Of a stretch of 64,000 nucleotides of DNA, positions 35,701 to 47,234 are shown one piece after another (the stretch's first letter is position 1; each line of letters begins with the position of its first letter). Both the position numbers and the translations under genes were made by a program. Where the stretch lies: NCBI GenBank assembly GCA_028671895.1, contig CM053794.1:17098501-17162500 (forward strand), given 5' to 3'. The DNA comes from Oenanthe sinensis. Lineage: Eukaryota > Streptophyta > Magnoliopsida > Apiales > Apiaceae. The notes under the pieces are model-generated. The model ran no database searches. It was given only the letters and a program-made list of their open reading frames with translations, and was not told where the DNA came from.

Positions 35701-37925
35701 ATATGAGAACTCACTCTTAGTATACATATGCATGTATCATGTTAATTGTAATTTTATACAATTACTCTACGTTTCGCCCGGTACTTCACCTCCTCGGGCC
35801 TACTTTAGCCATTCGTAAAACTATTCTCTCAATAGTTTGTAATCAAGTTCTTTGCACCTACGTATAGTCATGATGTTTCTTAACAACTTTCGTTACTAGG
35901 CCGACTCGAGACAAGTTCTCTAACTTGCTCGAAATCGTTTCCCAAAAGGATTACTTAACATTTTTCTCATGTTCATTTCATTCTCACACCCTGTTTTCTA
36001 GCATTTTTAATAAATTGGAAATTAATCCATTTGACATGATTCCTTTTCTCAGGTCTTCCTTGTACTACTAACATCATGCCATAAAAATTTCAACTCGAGC
36101 TAAGGTCATTAGCTAGGTGAAACAATTCTCCAAAGTTCAATGTATAAACAATTCATAGGTTATGAACAACCTTTACTAAAATCGTTATATCTCCTAGCTC
36201 GTTAATCCAATCGACTCACCGTTTGAGGCTACGCAAACTAGACTCCAATTATAACATAGACCCAGAAAATACACAGTCCATAAACGGTGTTAAGTATTCC
36301 AAACAATTCATTCAAAACAGGGCAGTAACAGTGGCTCCAGAATTCATGTTTCTGAAATTTACTATTACATGCCTTGCACTCATCCAATTTTAATAAATCA
36401 GATTTTACTCCTTTTAATCCAATTCTTCTTCCCAGGTAATCTCATATGTTCCTAGTATTTTGTATAAAAGTTTCAGATTTTATAAGGTAATCTAACTAGG
36501 CTGATCACCTCCTCCAAGTTGGTTAAAAACAGGGCAGTTAAGTTTTCTGCCTCTCCTCACCGTTTTGGCCATAACTTTTAGCTCACAACTCCGTTTGACG
36601 CAAAATTAGCGCGCAAACGATCTAGAGACAATCTACTATCTAACCATATCAACCATGAGCCAAGAACAGTGGCCGAATTCTCCCAGATTTTACTGGACAG
36701 TTACTGCAGATAGGTTTTAAAAAAATTTGACATGGTTCCGTTTGTACGTTCGTCGTTTGCCTCATTTTAAACTTATCCAATTCAACCCAAACGACTTCCA
36801 TATCTTTTACACTACTACTTGGGAATGTACTCAAGACATCCCAAGCCCAAACACAATTTAATAACACTCCAAACATTACCAATAATTCACCCAACTTCTT
36901 CACCACTGCAACTAGCTTTTAAAACTGTTTTACTAATTCACAAACAATCAATTCTCTTCATCCTCTTAACATCCACAAGCCTTAATCAAATCATCTCTAC
37001 ATTACACAACTATGGCCAACAAAACAAGCACCTTTACATATGATCAAAACCACAACATAGCATGTTAAAATCACATAAACATCATATAGCTAGGGCTTGG
37101 GTTTTCAAGCCATTCATGCTTCATTACTACTACCCATAACATATATAAGCTACAACAAGCATCAATCAAGCCCTAGGAGTTCAAGAATCCAAGAAACAAA
37201 ATTTTTAATTTCGAATTTACTGTTCACAGTCATCTTCCATGGATCATAAGTGAAGATTTCATGGATGGAAGATTGAAACAAGCTTGGATAAGTAATGGGT
37301 TAGTGATTACCTTCGTTTTGAGCTATTAAACTCAATGAATGATCAAGTCTTGCTAGTGTTCCTTCTTCCTCCTTCTTGCTTAGCCGATGCTTCTCTTGGA
37401 CATGAGGAAAAACTGATTTGTTTTGTGTGGTATGTGGCGGAAGCTCGATATTTAATAAGATTTGCGCGGTAGTCGCGTAATTCTCCGACAACGTTATAAT
37501 CTCTCGTTATTGTACTCTTTTCTTTCGTCCCACCTAAGTTTTAAAAACTTAAAATCTCATATTAGGATTCTAATATATTTTAGAATCGTTAAATTAATAC
37601 TCTTTAATTGTTTCGAGAATTTACGAAACAATTCTCCGAATAATTACTCTTCACTTACACCATCTCTCAAATTTTGTTACGACCTCCTTCCGGACTTCAA
37701 ATTTATTTTGTTGGACCAAAAATAATTATAAGTCCCATATTAATTGCGTATGCTACCACAACACCGATACACATATTTCTGAATATCCCGTATTTTAATA
37801 ATACGGTCTCACACTTCAAGTACCTTATGGAGAAAAATAAATCCATAAAATCATTCATTCATAAAATAAAAAATTTTATCCAAAAATCGTAATAACCCCA
37901 AGCGTCAAAAATACGGGTTATTACA
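32717..37925 (-). repeat. 5' LTR of element G (right)
   Basis: 5209 bp; same ends as the left LTR. Contains six 69-bp tandem units (about 34010-34420), the AT-rich block and the same small chance frames. Confidence 0.95.
34010..34420. repeat. 69-bp tandem repeat, 6 units, in right LTR
   Basis: Same unit as at 25080-25630 with two fewer copies, accounting exactly for the 138-bp LTR length difference. Confidence 0.93.
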
Positions 37926-39959
37926 GAGGGACTATGATTTTCTGACTCATAATGCAATTATGATTTACATCATTTTCGTCCACCTGATAGTATCCCCGTC
38001 TTAAAATAAAAACATGATAATTGGTGTGAATGTATGCTTAAAAATACAGTACAAGGCCTTCAAAGCAACAACCACTGTTTAGGTACTATGAATCAATGTG
38101 AAACATACACTGAAACAAGGGTTTAAAAACAAATAATTTTACAAGTGATTGGTGCCTCGAAGTAAAAGCAACTTCTTCGAATAAAATAGCAGTCACAAAT
38201 TTTCTACTACTTTAAAAGGAAAAATTAAGAGAGAAAATGGTTTTGAAAATATAGCATTTAAAACTAGCTTTGAGAGAGGATAAACTATTTTGAGATTTAA
38301 AGAAAGATTATCCGCAAGAAAATTTTGATTCACACCCAAGAATTTAGAAAATAAAGAAGGGCTGTAAATCAAAAGATTTATAAAAGAGAAGTTTTGAAAA
38401 AGAATATTGAAGTTTTCTTATCTAAAATTGATAGAAAGTGAATGTATTATAGGATAAAATATTTTGAAAAAAAATAGACAAGAATGTCTTTTAAATACAT
38501 TCAAGTTTAAAATTCAGTTAAAGAAAGAAAACTAAGTATATTAATACTAACAGCTTTTTCAAAAACTAATTTTTACTTAGAATAAAGACTAAACAAATCT
38601 ATTAGTATCAATATATCACAATTATTTTGTAATAAAATATTAATCAATTATCACAAAGTAATAAAAGATATTATTTATACTACAAATAATCATGCTACAA
38701 ATTTATTTTAATATATTTAAACTATGGAACACATATATCACAAAATTACTTTATATCATCACAATTTAAGTACATCAAAATAAATAAATACTTATGTTAT
38801 ACTTAACAGTTGCCAGAGACATGCATATATATCAAATAAACATGACACTCCTTCAGTAGAACAATAAGCATTTATGCATATTTTTATTATTAGTGATTTA
38901 AGATAAACAACATGTATTATCACTAATATTAAAAATATCACAATTAATTGCATGAAAACATTAACAAAATATCATTACTTGATATTTATCAATAATTTCA
39001 AAATGCAAGAAATTATGCTTCTAATATTTTATCAAATCAAAATTATGAAACTAATAAACATTGAATTGCTTCAATCCATAATTTTAATTAGATAAATTAA
39101 TTTCGCTAAATACTAAAATATCCATTAGATTGAATATTAGCATCTAACTTCCTACACTATATCTAATAATCGTCACTCAAGCATATTACAATTATACTTA
39201 TAACAATTATTAATGATACACGTAAGCTCGATGATATAGTTGAAAAGAAATTTACAAGTCCTTTAAATATAGACATTTAATACTTTTGATCTTAATTACA
39301 ACTCCTCGTAAACAAAATCAAATTTTAGAAATATTTTCTAAGTATATAAAATATTGAGAATCTTATACACATAACATAGAAAATACTTTGTCTTCCAATA
39401 TTAGTGAGTTTTGAAATATGTATTGATTACTTAGAATAAAAATTCTAAATAATGTCACTAATATTAAAAGTGTCACAATTATTTGTAATAAAATTTTTAA
39501 AAGTATCATAGCAAAATATCATATCAATTAAGCAAGATATCATTGACTAATGATTATCAAATATTTAACATATAAATAGTTATGCTGCTAACTTATGCTA
39601 GAATATTTAACTGCCACATATGCATATAGCATTGTAAGCATGATAATTAAACTAGTAGTAAAAAGTACGAGGTACTGGATTTAAAATAAATTCTCAAGTC
39701 CTTTAAATATGGACGATTTAATACTTGTGAACTCATTTAAGAATTCCTTGCAGATGGGATTTCCAACATATATGCAAATAAATAATATTCCAATTTCACT
39801 AACCAACTTAGACAAAATGAATTCATCAAGTTGTTTAACAAATATCTGCAAGTTATTCTACTAAGAAAAATCTCGAAAGAAATGATACCTGATGTCCTTG
39901 CGCTTGTACCATGAGTGGTGTATAGAGTGTTCAACAAATTTATTGGAGTTGAAGTAGTT
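37926..39959 (-). other. AT-rich pol-ORF3 spacer of element H
   Basis: Begins with the right GAGGG target duplication of element G. Very AT-rich; no gene. On the minus strand it follows the pol relic and shares stretches with the post-pol spacer at 3380-3530 (for example AATTGTGACA and GTCAATGATAT). A few short frames are chance openings. Confidence 0.65.
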
Positions 39960-42900
39960 TTCTTGCCCATAAGATCAGAGCATCACATTCACAAGTTGCT
40001 TTAATTTCCGCCTCTGCTGCAACTGTGTGTGTTGAATGCGTTCTCTTATTCCAACAAGAATCCAACTTCTTCCATGAAATTGACAGCTTCTAGGAATGAC
40101 TTATATGTCTTTCTTACAACCTGCATCATCTATATCTATATAGTCAATTAGATTAATCCTATTATCTTCAAGGTACCTGATCCTAAAATTCGGTGATCCC
40201 CTAAGATATCTAACAATTCATAACTTAGCTATAAGATAAGATTCTCTAGTATCCACTTGGAAACTTGCACATAGGCATATCGAGAATAAAATATATGGTC
40301 TTTATACACTGGAATAAGTAGTTCATATACCTGATTTTCCCTGATCAAGCTTAGTGGTTTATTGGCAAGAAGTCTTGGCATGTCTAGAATCTTCTAAATT
40401 GCGCATCTTCAAAAGATCCTTGACTTACTTTAATTGCCATCAATTTTTGAACTACTTATAATTCAAAAAGAATTATAACTCTTCCAACATGTTCATCTTG
40501 TACCTACTCTGCATTAACTTAGCAAAAGTCTCTTGTCAAATTTTCATTAGTAGACCCACATATAATATAATCATGGTATTCTAGCACTAATATTACATTA
40601 TGTGTTCTTTATATTCTAGAAATATATATGTGTATAACGACTCTACCAAAATCATTTTCAAGTAATAAACTAGTTAGAGTGTCATATCTTGTCCTTGACG
40701 ATTTGATTGAATCCCTACCTCCGTCGTAGAGAGCTTGGGAAGAGAATGATATACAAATTCCAATGATCCGCAACTTCAAAGTCCAGGAAATGTTTTACAT
40801 CAACTTCAACTTCTAACTCACCATTTAAGAGTTCACTTTTTCACATTCATTTGATAGATATTCATGCTTGAATGCTCAACAGGTGCTAGAGATATCCTAC
40901 TGTTAGGTCATCAACTTGTTTAGCCCTAATAGGATCAAATCTCGTCACTGGTGCTTACTATTTGATCTTGAAAGTCTCGAAGATTCCAATGCCAATAATC
41001 ATCTAGTTTCTGCAAACCCTTACTGTACCAATTTCAGCTTCGTCTTGTGGTCTGGGTTTCAGCTTCAATAATTTCCGCCTTCAAACTGATTGAGATCATC
41101 TTGAATTGTAATCACCCAATCTGGATCAATCCGTGCATCTTCAGCATTCTTTAGGATTCCATATGTTAGGTCCCGAAAAATATATGTTCATTTTTATTAG
41201 CAGTTCTAGCCTTTACTCAATAATCCGGTTTACTAAGAACTAGACTCCATGATTGACTTTGACTTCAAACCTTTTGTTTTGACAGATATGTTCTTGATGT
41301 ATTCCTTTGATCTTTATTGTATTGAGTACGACTAGTAGATCCTTCTTTTATTTGCCCCCCTAAGTTGTTGCTAGGATGTGTTGAAAATCCTTCACATTTT
41401 TCAGTGAATTCTATTAAAGTTCATGAGTTGTGTAGTTTCACTACCATTTCCACTAATAGAATCTGAATCATCATCATTATTATTGATTCCTTCTGTAATC
41501 TCAGTTTCATCATCAATATCTGAATTTGACTCTGACGGGATGTCAAACTTCAAAGATTCATAATTATCTTTCATTTAAATGCTTGGGAGCTTGGTGTAGT
41601 TGGTTGATACATTCAGACTTTCAATCGCCTTCTGGTTTTATATCACATATGCCTTGAAAGATTTGGACTTCAATGAGTAGCCATGGAGAATTTTTCCACG
41701 AGCCTTAACTTCAAACTTGCCAAGATGCTCATCTAAATCTTCAATAAAATATCAATTTCCTCCAAACACACGAAGGAGCTTCAGTGTTTGCTTCTGGTTG
41801 GCCATTAACTCATATGATGTCTTTTCTCGATCTTGTTGATTAAAGCAATATGTTGTGTTAATTGTTTCAGCTTCAAAGTATCTTTATAAGTGCATAATTC
41901 ATATAGAACTTCATTCATGAAATTCAGTTCCATTATCTAACTTCAAAGTTCTCACAGCTTACATTGCTTCTAACTTGATCTACCTGTTGTGATCAATTAC
42001 CATCTGTGATATATTATCTATTGAATGCACGAACATCACCAACTTATAATTAGGGTTGTCATCAACCACCACTACACATATTTCTTCCTTGCCGTAATTT
42101 GCTTCAGTGTGATGTTTTTATTGACTTCCCTATATGACATGCTTCAAAATGTCATTCTGGATAGAATTCCAAATGAAGCAGTCATTTCACCAATTTCTTC
42201 TTTATCAGAGAATCCATTGTCTTGATTAACAAGTGTGAGAGCTTCATATGCCATAACTAACTCTTTACTGATGAATCTTTACTGAAAAGTTCATTTCACA
42301 TTTGCATACAAATTCCATGTCAGCTACGAACATGATTCCTCACTCTCAGTTGAGTGAGCTTCCATCTTTCCTGCTTAAAATCTAGCACTTTTTCTTTTCA
42401 ATGCTTTCCCAGAAAACCCTTGACAAAGAATTTCCTAGTGCCCTATAGATAGTGCTTAAGTCCTTCTACAAGAAAGATGCTTTCATTAATGACAATTCCA
42501 AAAATATGATAGCCAAATCCCTTGTACATCATTTGCTGTCATCTCCAAAGGTTACCATTGACTGGGCTTTCTCAACCAACTGTGATAACAGAGCTTCAAT
42601 CTTAATCACATGTCTCGTGCAATAAATGTCACGAAATCACATAACTTTTGCCTTTTGTTACATACTGTACAATCACAAATCATTAAGTTTCTTGGTACTC
42701 AACTTCAATTGAGTCCAGATGGGTTAGAGATATTACTATCAATAGTGGTAACAACAGCTTCAATATGCATATTAAAAAATTCAGTATTATCTACTTTAAT
42801 CATTCTACACAAGTGTAACAGATGTCAAGCAGATTTATAGATATTTAATAATTTTTTAAAAGCATATGGAATAGAAGAACTAACAAATTGATTGCTAATT

Positions 42901-43018
42901 CTTCCTAATCCATTTCTGTCATTGTCTAACATTTTTAACTATATCTAATTACCTAAGTCAGTTTTAGATTAAGCCTCAAATCTACAAATTTTAATGGCTG
43001 CTTAGATAATTCTACCAT
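39960..43018 (-). pseudogene. Heavily degraded copia pol of element H
   Basis: Read on the minus strand, from right to left: a protease-region scrap MVTFGDDSK near 42560; an integrase stretch with the conserved HVFG-like region near 41790; a linker with repeated Asp/Asn codons near 41460-41520; the RT entry motif DPDWVITIQDDLNQFE at 41080-41145; and an RNase H scrap EAEIKATCECDALILW near 39965-40015. Frameshifts and stops are everywhere. It is nearly collinear at the DNA level with the plus-strand relic at 62434-63880, so the two are sister copies. Confidence 0.8.
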
Positions 43019-43571
43019 CTTTTAGCATTCTGTTTTGAGATTATGTGGTGGAAGAGAATTTGGCTACTTGGGTAGGTGCAGGGGGACTCTCCATAATTTG
43101 TTCCTGTACTATTTCACCTCCAACAAAAAAAGAATTATAAATAGAAGGTTTGTAGGTAGATAGTTTTACCTGAATTACACGTGGATACACCATGGCAGGC
43201 ATGTTAGTTCCCTTCTTTTCATTAATTCTCTTGATGTCAGAAAAAATTCTCCTTTGCTATTTGTAATAAGCCTACACACAGCAATCATCTTCCAACCTAG
43301 TTGACATGTTAGGAATGAAGTGATTGAAGAGAATCATAAGAAATCTATGATAATAGATTTTCTCCCTCCCATCTTACACATCGTTTAATTTAGCTACCAT
43401 TTGAGTGAACAACATATCACTAATGTTGGTTACTTTATCAAATAGGAGACTGTGGCCAATTTGATAAGTGATAAAAGTAATAGCATCAAATCCATTGCAC
43501 TTACTAGTGAAACATTTAGCAATTTGATCAAAAAAGAAGAACCATTCCTTTCTCAAATAAGCCCTAGTTAA
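43019..43571 (-). pseudogene. ORF3 fragment joined to gag-protease
   Basis: On the minus strand LRKEWFFFFDQIAKCF, then GFDAITFITYQIGHSLLF and, after a frame break, YHRFLMILFNHFIPN resemble the N-terminal domain of ORF3 in this lineage (compare LPAEWDYVVQAIQRCMF and RFLQMVLDDVLS in element M). It sits directly after the protease relic at 43572, where integrase should be, and at its other end meets the pol relic at 43018. This is therefore a deletion or recombination junction, not a normal gene order. Confidence 0.65.
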
Positions 43572-46248
43572 CTAACTCATGTTGTCAGTGCTAGCAGTGT
43601 GCCCTTTGAAAATCAGAATGCCTATTTCTTTGTAAGTAAGAAGACACTCTTTATTATCAAAGCCAGTATGATAACCTTTATCTCCAAGTTGACTTATGTT
43701 GATCAAGTTCTGTTTCAAGCCATCAACTAGAGCTACTTCATTAATGATGACATTCCGAAGTACAATCTTGTCATATCCCAGTATTTGTCCTTTATTGCCA
43801 TCTCCAAATGATACTTCTAGGTCAACCATCTCCACAAAGTCTGTAAGTAGAGATTTCTTTCCTGTCATATGTCCTAAACATCCATTGTCCAGAACTAGTG
43901 ATGCTTTCTTTACCCTTGTTCCCTGCATACATAAAGCAACTAGTTAGATGTTTTGAGGACCCAAATAGTTTTGGATCCTTTCTTACCAACTCTAGGTGAA
44001 AAAGGCTTAATATTCTTCACTTTTGTTTTGTCTATTTCTATTATTGCCTTAGACTCTGGTGGAGTCTTGACGGTGTCCTACCAACTTTTATTAATTGAAT
44101 ATTTTAGCTCATAAAAATTGTAATACAAATCATGATAGTACCTACACATATAAATTGAATGAAATATGCTACCACGGTGAAAAAAGGCTTATGTGGAATG
44201 TAATGACTTTTCAGAGTTTGAGAAGGAATAGACTCTGATTTCTTTTCAATATTTATTTTACAGTCTAGAGCTAAATGGTTGTGGTTTCCACATCTATAAC
44301 ACTTCTTTCTAGGAGCATTATGATCCTTTTGATAATTATTGGCCTTATTAATGTCTTCCTTACCATTCCTATTTCTCCTAGTCTTTGTAGACTCTGATAA
44401 GTTCTGTAGCTTTTCCTTTAACTTAGACTTAGACAGATACCCAATGTTAATGGTTATCTTAGGTTTCTTTTCTCCTGATTCATCTTTCTTTTTCAATAAT
44501 AGGGGGATCATTGACAGATGAGTTTGTGGTTTTTTTAGGTAAAACAATCTTTCCTTCAGAAGACATAAACTTAACAGGAGTGAAAGTACTTTTGTCCTTA
44601 GTCTTATTAACTTGACTAGCTTCTTCATTGTTATCCATCTCATCAATAAGTCTTTTGCCTTGACTCTTGTCATTGCCTAGACCAGTAGTTTGACACACAT
44701 TTTGATTGTTGAGAATTTTCTAAACTTTTCTACCAGAGTCTGTCCACACTTTGAACTTAAGCCTTTCTTCCTCTAGTTCTTTCTTAACAAATTCATAGGC
44801 TTTTAAGACTTCAGTGTAGTTGTGCCTACATTTCTCATAATCCTTTTTATATTCTTCCATAAACACTAATTCAGACTATAAATGGTTATTCCTACTTGTC
44901 AAGGTTACATTTTCTTCTATTAACCTGTCATTGTCATTAGTAAGAGACCTACAATTTGTCATTATATTTTTAATCTCACTATGTACAATTTTTATGCCAT
45001 CAAAGTCTAAATTGAGTAAGGATTCAAGAGAAAAGATTAATACTTGAGTTTTAGGAGATGAAGGTTCTTTGGGAGATTTTGATTTTTTTGAGGAGACAAC
45101 CATCAATGCTAGAGTTTCATAACCAATTTCATCCTCTGAGCTTGAATCTGCCCAGTCCTTTCCTGTTGAGATGAGTTCCTTACCCTTGTCTTGATTTTTA
45201 GCCTTTCTACACTCACTAGCAAAATGCCCCAATATTCCACAATTGAAGCATTTGATTTTTTCCTTGTCAAGCTTGATTATGGTGCTCTTGCTCTTCTAAG
45301 CTTTTTCATCCTCCTTTTTTAATATATGCCTCTTGCTAAATTTTCTAGTTCTTTTGTTGAAATTAGTTATTTTAAAATTCTTAGCAAACATAGCCATCAT
45401 TTGACTCAGATCAATCTCATCATCAAAATCAGAGTCTGTGTCAGTAGACTCTGATTCAACAACAGTTTTACCCTTCTTTCTTGAATCCTTGATTTTTGCT
45501 TCTGTAGGTTCTTCCTGTTATTCTTTCCCAGACTCCATTAAGAGTGCCACCGATTTATCCTTCACAGAATTCTTGTTCTTTCTCTGTTGCATCTCTAGAT
45601 CATATATTTTGAGTCTGTCATACAATTCTTCCAGAGAGATTTCATCCAAATCCCTTGCTTCTCTTATGGTTGTTGTTTTATTGTCCCACTCTTTAGGAAG
45701 GGATCTCAGAAACTTGGTGTTTGTATCTTCAAAATCATAAACCTTACCAAGTATAGCCATCTCATTCAGAAGTTTTGTTAACCTATCATACATCTCAGTA
45801 ATAGATTCCCCAGATTTTAACTCAAAATACTCATACTTCTGAATTAGTAGAGACCTTGCATTCTTCTTGATATCTTTAGTTCCTTCACAGTACACTTCAA
45901 GTTTTGTCCACATCTCCTTAGCAGTTTTGCATGATATGACACAGTTTATAAGAACAGAGTCCAAAGTATTAAAGAGTATGTTTTTGACTTTTGCCTCCTT
46001 AAGGACATTCTCATTATCCTCCTTTGACCACTCAGCCTTTGGTTTGTTGACAAAGTGCTCTTCAATTATTTTTCCTTCTTCAGTGGTTTGAGGAACAAGT
46101 CTCGAAGGTACATAGGTTCATCATGAATCCTGTCAAGATAGTCAGGGTCTGTAGCTTCCAGATGGTGTAGCATCTTAACCTTTCAGTAAATGTATTCGTT
46201 TCTCTTAAGCATATGAATCTTAGAATTGCCATCTTTGTTTTCAGACAT
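43572..46248 (-). pseudogene. Copia gag-protease relic, second copy
   Basis: Minus-strand gag starting MSENKDGNSKIHMLKRNEY at 46248. UBN2 region 45518-45964 (CKTAKEMWTKLEVYCEGTKDI, then ISLEELYDRLKIYDLEMQ), first zinc knuckle CFNCGILGHFASEC near 45210-45255, second knuckle CYRCGNHNHLALDC near 44236-44277, then protease at 43572-43928, where the active site reads LDNGCLGHMTG with Asn in place of the usual Ser or Thr of DSG/DTG. Interrupted by several stops and frameshifts. Upstream, bases 46272-46282 read GGCTCTGATAC, the reverse complement of most of an initiator-Met PBS, but no LTR follows; a host gene copy does. Confidence 0.88.
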
Positions 46249-46282
46249 ATTTGATCGGTTTTAAAATGTAGGCTCTGATACT

Positions 46283-46751
46283 TGGACCACTTTTTCTATT
46301 CATGTATATTTACACATATATACTTCTCATCCATGATTTCTTTTTTTCCTTATTCGCATACTTGTTTCAAACAAACTATTATACATAAATTATTATATCT
46401 TTAATATTATTTATTCTTCTCTTGCTGCCATTTCAAGTATTTATGTCACCCTCATTACCATCTCCCGGATCATGGTTAAAAGTAAATGAAGAGTTGTACG
46501 GAATAAAAACCCCTGCATCATTGTAACTAAAAGTGTAGTTTCCTTCATTATGAGAAGGCAGTGTAATTCTCTTGTCATTATTTCTGGTGTAACGAAGGAG
46601 ATTGGCATTTATTGCATCTAATTCTTTCTAGAGCCTAATAACTTGTTGTTGGAGTACTGAGATTGCTCCAACACAGCCGTATACCGGATCTTTAATCCGA
46701 TCATCGGCTTCATAAGCGAGGGAATTCACAGCATCTTCTCTTTGATGAGGA
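46283..46751 (-). pseudogene. Captured 3' fragment of the LOB-domain gene
   Basis: This 469-bp stretch matches 49215-49686 of the LOB-domain gene at roughly nine bases in ten. It covers the coding part from PHQREDAVNSLAYEA to the C-terminus and the first part of the 3'UTR to the shared TGGACCACTTTTTCT. The copy has a TAG (46628-46630) in place of the Gln codon after the second leucine of the zipper, one in-frame codon deletion in the Asn run, and a moved stop codon. It lacks the zinc-finger half of the LOB domain. Its right end joins gag (46752 onward); its left end joins a PBS (46272-46282). Not a functional gene. Confidence 0.92.
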
Positions 46752-47183
46752 AGACTCTTTCAAAGACCTCAGTTATGCCTTCATTTTGTTTGGACATAAA
46801 AGCCTCATACTGTGAAACCAAGAGTTGTCTTTGATATTCCCTGACTTCTTCTGTGCCTTCAAACAAAGTATTTCAATAGTTTCCCAAATGTGCTTGGTAG
46901 AAGTGCAATTGACAATATTATTATACATAACAAGGTACAATTTTTTTTTCTCTGTGTCAGTATATTGAGTGGGGTCCTTGGGTATCCATGTTACTGGTAT
47001 TACGTCTAAGCCACTAGTTGTTTCAGGAACTAGTTTCATATGCATGAATGGTCCATTTTTCAATATCTCAAGATACATTGAGTTTGCAGCCCTGGTGAAC
47101 ATCAAGATTTTTCTTTAGCATAGATTGTAGTTTTCTCAGTCAAATGAAGGAATCTTGATACTACTAAGTTTCTGTGAGCTCAT
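46752..47183 (-). pseudogene. Copia gag N-terminus, truncated by the LOB-domain fragment
   Basis: Starts MSSQKLSSIKIPSFD at 47183 on the minus strand. It continues as YLEILKNGPFMHMKLVPET and, in another frame, QRQLLVSQYEAFMSKQNEGI, all standard UBN2 gag features. Stop codons and at least one frameshift are present. It ends inside gag after TEVFERV, where the host gene copy begins. Confidence 0.87.
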
Positions 47184-47219
47184 CTTGATCTTTGTACTAT
47201 TTGTATGTCAACAGCCTGT

Positions 47220-47231
47220 GCTCTGATACCA
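47220..47231 (-). other. Primer-binding site, initiator tRNA-Met
   Basis: The plus strand reads GCTCTGATACCA, the reverse complement of TGGTATCAGAGC, 37 bases upstream of the gag start at 47183. The neighbouring LTR edge does not show a clean CA end. Confidence 0.88.
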
Positions 47232-47234
47232 CTT

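Larger units (their letters stand above)
23789..37925 (-). mobile_element. Element G: Ty3/gypsy-derived element with giant LTRs, LARD-like
   Basis: A 14,137-bp element flanked by GAGGG at 23784-23788 and 37926-37930. LTRs of 5347 bp (left) and 5209 bp (right) both start TGTGACGCCCCC and end GGGTTATTACA. The PBS is next to the right LTR and the purine tract next to the left one, so the element is on the minus strand with its 5' LTR on the right. The interior is only 3581 bp and keeps recognisable but broken gypsy RT and RNase H fragments. LTRs that are nearly identical around a decayed interior point to a non-autonomous element moved by another element's proteins. Confidence 0.95.

Noticed and set aside
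46283..46751. A second LOB-domain gene
   Set aside because: Lacks the cysteine block and start, has an internal TAG and is bounded by gag and a PBS.
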